In this document: positions 7,389-12,569 of the stretch, piece after piece
How the letters are laid out: every line of letters begins with the position of its first letter
Numbering within the stretch: the first letter of the stretch is position 1
NCBI GenBank assembly: GCA_002372735.1
Contig: DFIE01000131.1
Coordinates: 1 to 13,840 of the forward strand
Direction of reading: 5' to 3'
DNA length: 13,840 bases
DNA from: Clostridiales bacterium UBA3705
Lineage (GTDB): Bacteria > Bacillota_A > Clostridia > Oscillospirales > Oscillospiraceae
Notes under the pieces: generated by a model
The model's input: only the letters and a program-made list of their open reading frames with translations
Database searches by the model: none
Told to the model about the DNA's origin: nothing
Made by a program: the position numbers and the translations under genes

Positions 7389-8157
7389 GGCGCACCTCCT
7401 CGGCCCGGATCAGAATCACGGTGATGTTGTCCCGCTCCCGGCGGGATTTCACCAGCTCAATCAGCTGTCGGGCATTTTGATGCATGGCGGCCTTGTCGGG
7501 CAGCCGGGCGGGGTTCAGCCCGTCGTAGATCTCCTGGGGGGTGATCTCGTGGCGGAAGCCGTCGGAGCAGAGCATATACACGCCGGGCCGGGTTTTGCCG
7601 TAGTACAGCGCCGGCTCCACCCCCTTGGAGGCCCCCACACACTGCAGCAGCATGTTGCGCTTGGGGTCGGTCCGGGCCTGCTGGGGGGTCATGTTGCCCC
7701 GCAGGATCTCCCGGTGGACGTAGGTCTGGTCCTCGGTGAGCAGCTCCAGCTCCGTGTCGATGGCATAGGCCCGGGTGTCGCCCACATGGGTAATCATGTA
7801 TTGGTCGCCCACAAAGAGCATCCCGGTAAAGGTGGTGCCCAAGGAGCAGTCGTGTTGCAGGCCGTAGTCCAGCAGCTGGGCGTTCAGCTCCTTCAGCAGC
7901 AGGGCCCACTGCCCGCCGATGACCTGCAAATCGGGGTTTACCAGCTCACAGGCCAGCTCCTGGTCAAACCAGGCTTCAAACCGGCGGATCACCGCGGCGC
8001 TGGCAAGCTCGCCCTTGGAAAGGCCGCCCATGCCGTCGCACAGCACGGCCATCAGCACCTGGCCCATGGGGCTGTCGGCCTGCAGAATCAGGGCGCTGTC
8101 TTGGTTGGTGGTTTTCACATTGCCGATGTCGGTCTCCGCCGCTGCGATAAATTGCAT
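7381..8157 (-). CDS. PP2C-family Ser/Thr protein phosphatase
   Basis: A 258-residue soluble PPM/PP2C phosphatase of the usual bacterial length (about 240-260). The metal-binding and catalytic motifs are all present: NQD at 18-20, DGMGG at 41-45, GDTRAY at 126-131, CSDGF at 197-201 and RDNITV at 242-247. These Asp residues bind the two or three Mn/Mg ions used to hydrolyse phosphoserine and phosphothreonine. It should reverse the action of the kinase encoded immediately downstream, whose start codon overlaps its stop. The start is an ATG with GGAGGAGG 7 nt upstream, and it lies 33 nt after the FHA gene. Pairing a PP2C with a kinase is the standard PrpC/PrkC-type arrangement. Here the pair sits with FHA and surface-protein genes rather than in the ribosome-GTPase cluster seen in Bacillus. 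Confidence 0.95.
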   Translation of the reverse strand: MQFIAAAETDIGNVKTTNQDSALILQADSPMGQVLMAVLCDGMGGLSKGELASAAVIRRFEAWFDQELACELVNPDLQVIGGQWALLLKELNAQLLDYGLQHDCSLGTTFTGMLFVGDQYMITHVGDTRAYAIDTELELLTEDQTYVHREILRGNMTPQQARTDPKRNMLLQCVGASKGVEPALYYGKTRPGVYMLCSDGFRHEITPQEIYDGLNPARLPDKAAMHQNARQLIELVKSRRERDNITVILIRAEEVRHD

Positions 8158-8190
8158 CGTAACGCCTCCTCCGGCAGCCGGGGCCGCCGC

Positions 8191-9768
8191 TTATTGTATG
8201 GGCCGGGCGCCCAGTGCGCCCTGGCCGGCCCCATCCTCCCCGATTTGGGGCAGGTGGAACTCAAACTCCTCGTTGGCCAGCTGGAGCAGATCCCCGTCGT
8301 GGAGGGGGATCTCCATCTCCGGGATCAGGGTCCGGCCGTTGAGGAAGGTCTTGTTGGTGGAATTCCGGTCGCGGACGTAGTACAGTCCGTTCCGGCACAG
8401 CAGATCCGCGTGGACCCGGCTGATGGCCGGGTTGTTGGCCACATAGAAGTCCGCGCAGCTGCGCTCCTTGCCGATGCGGAACACCGGCTTGTTGATGCTG
8501 ATCCGCTCGCCGGTGTAGCGGCGGATCAGATAGGGGTAGGGCAGCACCCCGGCATAGCCCAGCAAAGCAGTCTCCTCAACAGGGGATGCTGCCGGGGCAG
8601 GCGTCGGCTCCGGTGCCGGCACGGGCACGGGTGCGGGCGCGGGTTCCGGCTCCGGCACGGGGGCAAACACCGGCGCGGGTTCCGGCTCCGGTGCAGGTGC
8701 CGGTTCGGGTTCCGGCTCCGCCTCCGGCGCCAGCAGGGCGGTTTCGATCTCTGCCTGGTCAGGCGCGGGAGCCGGAGCGGGGTCGGGCGCGGCCTCCGGC
8801 GCCAGCAGGGCAGTTTCAATGTCGGCCTGGTCCGGCACGGGCCCGGGGGCGGGCAGGGAGGTTTCAATCTCCGCCCGGGTGGGTACCGGCGGGACGGGGA
8901 GGGCCTCCGGCTCGTCCAGGGCTGTGGTCTCCTGCAGGGCGGCCAGCATGGGGCTCAGGGGAACGTCCCGGGCTTCCGGGGCCGGGCTTGCAGCGGGGGC
9001 GGCAGGCGCCGGACGCGGGGCAGGGGCTGCCGGCGCTGCAGGGGCAACAGGTGCCGCAGGGGCCGTCTGGGCGGCCGGGGCCTGGGGCACAACCGGGGCA
9101 GCCGACGGGGCAGCCGCCGGCTGGGGCCGGCCGGCAGAGGGGTTGTAGTGCTTGTAATAATCCGCCTGCTTGTCGGTGATAAAGCCGCTGTGGGAGGTCC
9201 GCTCCAGATACAGCCGCTCGGCCACCTGGCGGTCACAGCGCTTGATGTAGGCCAGAATTTCCTCCGGCTGGTAGGCGGGCAGCCGGGTGATAAAGGTCAT
9301 GTAGGCGTTGATGGCCTCCCAGCTGGGCTGGTCGGCGCACTGCCACCGGCCGGCAATCCGGCCCATCAGCTCCCGCAGCACCACCCGGGGCTGGCCACCC
9401 TCCAGGGGCAGATAGACAAAGGCCAGGCGCAGGGTGTTGGGGTTGATATAGATGTACGGCAGCTCGGTGCACAGGTGCTTTACCGGGAAGCCGGCGGCGG
9501 ACATCCGCCGCTCCAGGCTCACCACCTGGGCCATCAGATCATAGAACACGTGGGCGTTCAGCCGCCGACGCAGCAGCTCCTCCAGGGAGATCCCCTGGGG
9601 GCCGGTGTATTCCAGGGTGTCGGGCTTCAGAATTTGGGGGGTTAACAGCCCCCGCAGCCCCAGCTGGCCCACCATGGAAAGGTCCCGCTGGGCCAGAATC
9701 TCTCCCCGCTGGAGCTTGACGCTTACCCGCAGAAAGCCGTCTTTGTTTTTCGCCTTGAGCTTCGGCAT
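8191..9768 (-). CDS. FHA-domain protein with DUF6382-like N-terminus and repeated Thr motifs
   Basis: A 525-residue soluble protein, first gene of the operon. Residues about 10-205 resemble the DUF6382 family found in front of FHA domains in Firmicutes. This region ends in helices and a YINPNTLRLAFVYLPL segment that looks like a degenerate kinase C-lobe. Residues 213-396 are an Ala/Pro/Glu linker carrying five ET(A/S/T)L motifs, with Thr at 281/282, 303, 319, 343 and 400. Residues 425-505 are the FHA domain, with RIGKERS (431-437), NPAISRVHA (446-454) and NSTNKTFLNG (469-478). These are the conserved Arg, Ser-x-x-His and Asn residues that contact phosphothreonine, so binding should be intact. 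The start at 9768 (MPKLKAK) was chosen over an ATG at 9837 because GAGAGGAAGG precedes it and the longer form would begin at the predicted transcription start. It is probably the phospho-Thr reader for the adjacent kinase and phosphatase. Confidence 0.9.
   Translation of the reverse strand: MPKLKAKNKDGFLRVSVKLQRGEILAQRDLSMVGQLGLRGLLTPQILKPDTLEYTGPQGISLEELLRRRLNAHVFYDLMAQVVSLERRMSAAGFPVKHLCTELPYIYINPNTLRLAFVYLPLEGGQPRVVLRELMGRIAGRWQCADQPSWEAINAYMTFITRLPAYQPEEILAYIKRCDRQVAERLYLERTSHSGFITDKQADYYKHYNPSAGRPQPAAAPSAAPVVPQAPAAQTAPAAPVAPAAPAAPAPRPAPAAPAASPAPEARDVPLSPMLAALQETTALDEPEALPVPPVPTRAEIETSLPAPGPVPDQADIETALLAPEAAPDPAPAPAPDQAEIETALLAPEAEPEPEPAPAPEPEPAPVFAPVPEPEPAPAPVPVPAPEPTPAPAASPVEETALLGYAGVLPYPYLIRRYTGERISINKPVFRIGKERSCADFYVANNPAISRVHADLLCRNGLYYVRDRNSTNKTFLNGRTLIPEMEIPLHDGDLLQLANEEFEFHLPQIGEDGAGQGALGARPIQ
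8720..8832 (-). repeat. 72-nt-period direct repeat in the FHA linker
   Basis: The segments at 8720-8760 and 8792-8832 are near-identical over about 41 nt, sharing CCTCCGGCGCCAGCAGGGC and differing at about four positions. They encode two copies of the IETALLAPEA motif 24 residues apart. The duplication is in frame and would allow the number of Thr motifs to change by recombination. Confidence 0.75.
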
Positions 9769-9841
9769 GCCGACCCTTCCTCTCTTTGTCAAAACGGGGA
9801 CAAAAGGGCACAATAAGCCCATCATCCACCTATACATCTAA

Positions 9842-9870
9842 ATTATAGTCAACTGTGACATCAATGTCAA
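9842..9870 (-). promoter_or_regulatory. Perfect-consensus sigma-A promoter of the kinase operon
   Basis: On the minus strand a TTGACA -35 (9865-9870), a 17-nt spacer and a TATAAT -10 (9842-9847) match the vegetative consensus at all 12 positions. Transcription should begin near 9835, giving a leader of about 67 nt before the FHA start at 9768. No comparable promoter is seen in the short gaps inside the operon, so this one probably drives all six genes. Confidence 0.88.
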
Positions 9871-9873
9871 CTG
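9848..9873. promoter_or_regulatory. Candidate operator: inverted and direct repeats over the -35 box
   Basis: TGACATCAATGTCA (9856-9869) is a perfect 6-bp inverted repeat with a 2-nt centre that covers most of the -35 box. GTCAACTG occurs at 9848-9855 and again at 9866-9873, an 18-nt period that places the copies on roughly the same helical region. A repressor bound here would block the kinase-operon promoter. No regulator gene is next to it, so the binder is unknown. Confidence 0.5.
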
Positions 9874-9917
9874 AAAATCCAAAGCGTATGTCCCGTTTTT
9901 TGCACAAACAGCCCGGC

Positions 9918-9946
9918 TTTACTTTTTTCCGGACCTGTGGTAAAAT
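9918..9946 (+). promoter_or_regulatory. Predicted promoter of queH
   Basis: TTTACT (9918-9923, 4 of 6 matches to the -35 consensus), a 17-nt spacer and TAAAAT (9941-9946, 5 of 6 matches) lie 45 nt before the queH start. The promoter diverges from the kinase-operon promoter, with 47 nt between the two -35 boxes, so a shared regulator could affect both. Confidence 0.65.
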
Positions 9947-9953
9947 AGCAAAA

Positions 9954-9972
9954 GCCGCTCCGGAGGAGCGGC
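9954..9972 (+). other. Hairpin at the 5' end of the queH leader
   Basis: GCCGCTCC (9954-9961) and GGAGCGGC (9965-9972) form a perfect 8-bp stem with a GGA loop. It sits right at the predicted transcript start and ends just before the GAGGAGG ribosome site (9974-9980). There is no U tract, so it is not a terminator. A 5'-end stem may protect the mRNA, and the GGAG in its 3' arm mimics a ribosome site. Confidence 0.6.
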
Positions 9973-9991
9973 CGAGGAGGCTGATTTTACT

Positions 9992-10537
9992 ATGAACACA
10001 CTGCTGCACATCTGCTGTGCCCCCTGCGCCAATATGTGCATTGACTCCCTCCGGCAGGAGGGGCAGGAGGTCACCGGCTTTTGGTATAACCCCAACATCC
10101 ACCCCTTTACCGAGTACCGGGCCCGGCGCAACTGCCTGCGGGACTACGCCCTGCAGATCAAGCTGCCCCTGGTGGAGCAAAACGACTACGCCCTGCGGCC
10201 CTTTGTCCGGGCCGTGGCGGAGGACATTGCCGGCCGCTGCGTCAAGTGCTACGAGATGCGCCTGTCCGCGGCGGCGCAGTACGCCGCCGCGCACGGCTAT
10301 GACAGCTTTACCTCCAGCCTGTTTATCTCGCCCTATCAAAACCACGAGCTGATGAAGCAGGTAGCCGAGGCCGCCGCAGAGACATACCATGTGGCCTTTT
10401 TGTACCGGGACTTCCGGCCCCTGTTCCGCCGGGGGCAGGAGCGGGCCCGGGAGCTGGGCTTTTATATGCAGAAGTACTGCGGCTGCGTCTTCTCGGAGGA
10501 AGAGCGGTATCTCAAGCGGAGCAAGATCATTCCCTGA
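9992..10537 (+). CDS. queH: Epoxyqueuosine reductase QueH
   Basis: A 181-residue protein of the QueH (DUF208) family, which reduces epoxyqueuosine to queuosine at tRNA position 34, the last step of queuosine synthesis. It replaces the unrelated cobalamin enzyme QueG. The diagnostic cysteines are present: HICCAPC at 6-12 (Cys8, Cys9, Cys12), CVKC at 83-86, and YCGC at 162-165. These hold the iron-sulfur cluster and the additional iron. WYNPNIHPFTEY (31-42) and FTSSLFISPYQNH (106-118) are also typical of the family. Length is normal. The ATG at 9992 is preceded by GAGGAGG 11 nt upstream. The last 11 nt overlap the end of the convergent pseudouridine synthase gene. No other queuosine genes are in the window, so it may act on scavenged precursor or rely on genes elsewhere. 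Confidence 0.93.
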   Translation: MNTLLHICCAPCANMCIDSLRQEGQEVTGFWYNPNIHPFTEYRARRNCLRDYALQIKLPLVEQNDYALRPFVRAVAEDIAGRCVKCYEMRLSAAAQYAAAHGYDSFTSSLFISPYQNHELMKQVAEAAAETYHVAFLYRDFRPLFRRGQERARELGFYMQKYCGCVFSEEERYLKRSKIIP

Positions 10538-11504
10538 CCGGCAGCTGCACCCCGGGGAAGAACTCCTGCACAAACTCCACCTCCTGCACCCGGAAGTGCC
10601 TGCCGTTCAGATACTCCAGGCAGCCGGCGTCGGTGGTAAAGGCAAAGCGCAGGTCGTAGGAATACAGCGCCTGATACTTGCGGTCGTACCGCTTGTCCAG
10701 CTTGCCGTACTTGCCGTCGCCCAGCAGGGGGTGGCCGGCGGCAGCCATCATGGCCCGGATCTGATGGGTCCGGCCGGTGATCAGCTCACACTCCACCAAA
10801 GACAGGCCGTTGCGGCTGGCCAGGGTGCGGTAGAGGGTCACGGCGGTTTTGGCCCCGGGCTGGGGCTTTTGGGTCACATAGACCCGGTTTTGCTTTGCGT
10901 CCTTGAAGACAAAGCCCTCCAACCGCCCCTGGGGGGGCTTTGGGGTGCCGTGTACCAGGCAGAGATAGCGCTTTTCCAGCTCCCGGTCCTTGATCTTCTG
11001 GTTCAGGATCCGCAGGGCCTCGGCGGTTTTGGCCGCAATGACAATGCCCCCGGTGTTCCGGTCAATGCGGTTGCACAGGGCGGGGGCAAAGGCGTGCTCC
11101 TGCCGGGGCTTCCACTCTCCCTTGGCGTACAGATAGGCCTGGATGTGGTCAATCAGTGTTCTGCCGTACTCCGCCCCGTCATGGGGGTGCACGGCCTGGC
11201 CGGGCTTTTTGTCCACCAGGAGGAGATTTTCGTCCTCATAGACGATGTTCAGCCTGGGGGCGGTGACGGTGAGATAGGCGTTCTCCGGCCTGGGGGTGTC
11301 AAAGAACTCGTCGTTGATGTACAGCTGCAGCACGTTGCCCTCGCACAGGCGGGTATCCCGGTCGGCACGCTTGCCGTCCAGCTTGATCCGCTTCAGCCGG
11401 ATATACTTCTGGGCCAGAGAGGCCGGCAGCAGGGGGACGTTTTTGGCCAAAAACCGGTCCAGCCGCTGCCCGGCGTCGTTTTTGGTAATGGTAAATTCTT
11501 TCAT
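10527..11504 (-). CDS. RluA-family rRNA pseudouridine synthase (S4 plus catalytic domain)
   Basis: A 325-residue enzyme that converts specific uridines to pseudouridine, most likely in 23S rRNA. An S4 RNA-binding domain covers residues 1-63 (GQRLDRFLAKN, IRLKRIKLDGK). The catalytic domain follows: KKPGQAVHPHDG (about 99-110), the active-site motif NRIDRNTGGIV (145-155) with catalytic Asp148, and GRTHQIRAMM (244-253). The usual HRLDRxTSG is here NRIDRNTGG, a conservative variant. It is of the RluC/RluD type, but the exact target uridines cannot be told from sequence. The start at ATG 11504 was chosen because AGAGGTG lies 9 nt upstream; a GTG four codons earlier has no ribosome site. It is transcribed divergently from the DUF177-rpmF operon and convergently with queH, overlapping it by 11 nt. 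Confidence 0.92.
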   Translation of the reverse strand: MKEFTITKNDAGQRLDRFLAKNVPLLPASLAQKYIRLKRIKLDGKRADRDTRLCEGNVLQLYINDEFFDTPRPENAYLTVTAPRLNIVYEDENLLLVDKKPGQAVHPHDGAEYGRTLIDHIQAYLYAKGEWKPRQEHAFAPALCNRIDRNTGGIVIAAKTAEALRILNQKIKDRELEKRYLCLVHGTPKPPQGRLEGFVFKDAKQNRVYVTQKPQPGAKTAVTLYRTLASRNGLSLVECELITGRTHQIRAMMAAAGHPLLGDGKYGKLDKRYDRKYQALYSYDLRFAFTTDAGCLEYLNGRHFRVQEVEFVQEFFPGVQLPVRE

Positions 11505-11555
11505 CGTGACAGGCACCTCTGCAGATGGATGGTTTGGTTGGCCGGGGCCGCACTC

Positions 11556-11585
11556 ATTATACTATATCTCTCCGCCCCTGCGCAA
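11556..11585 (-). promoter_or_regulatory. Predicted promoter of the pseudouridine synthase gene
   Basis: On the minus strand a perfect TATAAT -10 (11556-11561) is preceded at 18 nt by TTGCGC (11580-11585, 3 of 6 matches). The -35 is weak. The placement about 50 nt upstream of the ATG and the otherwise GC-rich context support it. Confidence 0.55.
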
Positions 11586-11590
11586 CACCA

Positions 11591-11616
11591 ACTTTTTTCA
11601 AAAAAACCAAAAAAGT
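11591..11616 (+). promoter_or_regulatory. A/T-tract upstream (UP-like) element with inverted repeat
   Basis: ACTTTTTT (11591-11598) and AAAAAAGT (11609-11616) form an 8-bp inverted repeat around CAAAAAAACC. It ends 2 nt before the -35 box of the next promoter. Phased A and T tracts at this position fit an UP element that contacts the RNA polymerase alpha subunits. Regulator binding is an alternative. Confidence 0.55.
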
Positions 11617-11618
11617 GT

Positions 11619-11647
11619 TTGACAAACCGGGCCTTCCTCGTTATAAT
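11619..11647 (+). promoter_or_regulatory. Perfect-consensus promoter of the DUF177-rpmF operon
   Basis: TTGACA (11619-11624), 17 nt, and TATAAT (11642-11647) match the vegetative consensus at all positions. The predicted transcript start is near 11654, about 28 nt before the DUF177 start codon. Together with the A/T tracts just upstream, it should be a strong constitutive promoter, as expected for a ribosomal-protein gene. Confidence 0.9.
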
Positions 11648-11681
11648 ATTGCGTGCATGACTATGGGATTGGGAGAGAGCT

Positions 11682-12185
11682 ATGCTGCTGAATTTATCCA
11701 AGCTGAAAGATAATCCCGGCGGCACGATACCTTTTGAGGTGGAGCTTGATCTTCATGATCTCGTATTTGGCGGAGGCTGCCCCGTTACCGAGCCCGTCCG
11801 GGCCCAGGGCGAGATCCGGAATACCGCCGATGTTTATGTCCTTTCCGGCACCGTTCGTACCACCCTCCACGGCAGCTGCGACCGCTGCGCCAGGGATGTG
11901 GTCAAGCCGGTGGAGTTCCCCATGCACGCCATTCTGGCAGCAGAGCTTGCCAATGACGACGGGGAGGAAGACCCCTGGCTGTTCCTGATGGAAAACGACT
12001 GCGCCGATCTGGATGATATCGTCACCACCACCTTCGTCCTGAGCATGGAACCCAAGCTCCTTTGCAAGGAGGACTGCAAGGGTCTTTGCTGTCGATGCGG
12101 GAAAAACCTGAACGACGGTCCCTGCGACTGTCAGCCGGATCCAGATCCGAGATTGGCTGTGCTCAAGCAGCTGCTAGAGAAGTAA
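11682..12185 (+). CDS. DUF177 (YceD-family) metal-binding protein
   Basis: A 167-residue protein of the DUF177 family, which almost always precedes rpmF in bacteria and is linked to 23S rRNA accumulation (YceD in E. coli and plants). The N-terminal half is beta-rich (VYVLSGTVRTTLHGSCDRCARDV). The conserved cysteines are Cys66/Cys69 (CDRC) and a C-terminal cluster CKEDCKGLCCRCG (128-140) plus CDC (148-150), a likely zinc-binding site. DPDPRLAVLKQLL (153-165) is the usual C-terminal signature. The ATG follows GGGAGAGAG closely. rpmF follows after 40 nt on the same transcript. Confidence 0.92.
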   Translation: MLLNLSKLKDNPGGTIPFEVELDLHDLVFGGGCPVTEPVRAQGEIRNTADVYVLSGTVRTTLHGSCDRCARDVVKPVEFPMHAILAAELANDDGEEDPWLFLMENDCADLDDIVTTTFVLSMEPKLLCKEDCKGLCCRCGKNLNDGPCDCQPDPDPRLAVLKQLLEK

Positions 12186-12190
12186 ATTGT

Positions 12191-12203
12191 TGCCTTAGAG
12201 GCA
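12191..12203 (+). other. Small hairpin between DUF177 and rpmF
   Basis: TGCCT (12191-12195) and AGGCA (12199-12203) form a 5-bp stem with a TAG loop, just ahead of the rpmF ribosome site. It is short and may be chance. If real it could modulate L32 output relative to DUF177. Confidence 0.25.
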
Positions 12204-12225
12204 TGCATACCGAGGAGGTGTCACC

Positions 12226-12411
12226 ATGGCTGTTCCTAAGAGAAAGGTTTCCAAAGCAAGACGCGACAAGAGACGCAGCTCCCACTGGAAGCTGTCCGTT
12301 CCCGGCGTGGTCGCTTGCCCCCACTGCGGCGAGCCCCGTCTGCCCCACAGAGCCTGCAAGGCTTGCGGTTACTACAATGGCCGTCAGGTTGTCGAAGTTG
12401 CTGCGGAGTAA
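12226..12411 (+). CDS. rpmF: 50S ribosomal protein L32
   Basis: A 61-residue protein of normal L32 length, part of the large ribosomal subunit near the exit tunnel. It begins [17 protein letters not shown], the canonical start, and carries the zinc-ribbon pairs CPHC (31-34) and CKAC (44-47). It is therefore the zinc-dependent (C+) form rather than the zinc-free paralogue some bacteria use under zinc starvation. AGGAGGTG is 5 nt from the ATG. It is cotranscribed with DUF177 and followed by an intrinsic terminator. The plsX gene that often follows rpmF is not here. Confidence 0.98.
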   Translation: MAVPKRKVSKARRDKRRSSHWKLSVPGVVACPHCGEPRLPHRACKACGYYNGRQVVEVAAE

Positions 12412-12432
12412 TTCGTATGTGGAATGAAAGTT

Positions 12433-12477
12433 GAGAGGAAGGACGTCTTGCCGGCCTTCCTCTCTGCTTTTTATTTC
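12433..12477 (+). terminator. Intrinsic terminator of the DUF177-rpmF operon
   Basis: GAGAGGAAGG (12433-12442) and CCTTCCTCTC (12455-12464) form a perfect 10-bp stem with a 12-nt loop. TGC and then TTTTTATTT follow at 12468-12476. It lies 21 nt after the rpmF stop and separates this operon from der. Confidence 0.9.
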
Positions 12478-12511
12478 TGGCAGAATTTACAAATCATTTC
12501 CATTTTTCCGA

Positions 12512-12540
12512 TTGCAAAGCCGCACAGATTGTGGCATAAT
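12512..12540 (+). promoter_or_regulatory. Predicted promoter of der
   Basis: TTGCAA (12512-12517, 4 of 6 matches), a 17-nt spacer and CATAAT (12535-12540, 5 of 6 matches) lie just after the rpmF terminator and 30 nt before the der start codon. The expected leader is about 23 nt, just enough for the ribosome site. Confidence 0.7.
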
Positions 12541-12569
12541 GGATGTATACCCCGAGAGGAGGGATTCTT

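Noticed and set aside
5652..8157. The kinase and phosphatase as the PrkC/PrpC pair of the Bacillus ribosome-GTPase cluster
   Set aside because: PASTA repeats and the rsgA neighbour are absent, and the gene partners are FHA and surface proteins, so the orthologous names are not used.
7321..9645. A 774-residue plus-strand ORF opposite the FHA and phosphatase genes
   Set aside because: It is low-complexity Gly/Arg-rich, has no ribosome site, and covers two well-supported genes on the other strand.
9780..9800. A second TTGACA on the minus strand just before the FHA gene
   Set aside because: No -10 box lies at a suitable distance before the start codon, so it is unlikely to be a promoter.
9830..10573. 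A 247-residue minus-strand ORF opposite queH
   Set aside because: The plus strand encodes all QueH cysteine motifs. The antisense product has no recognisable domain.
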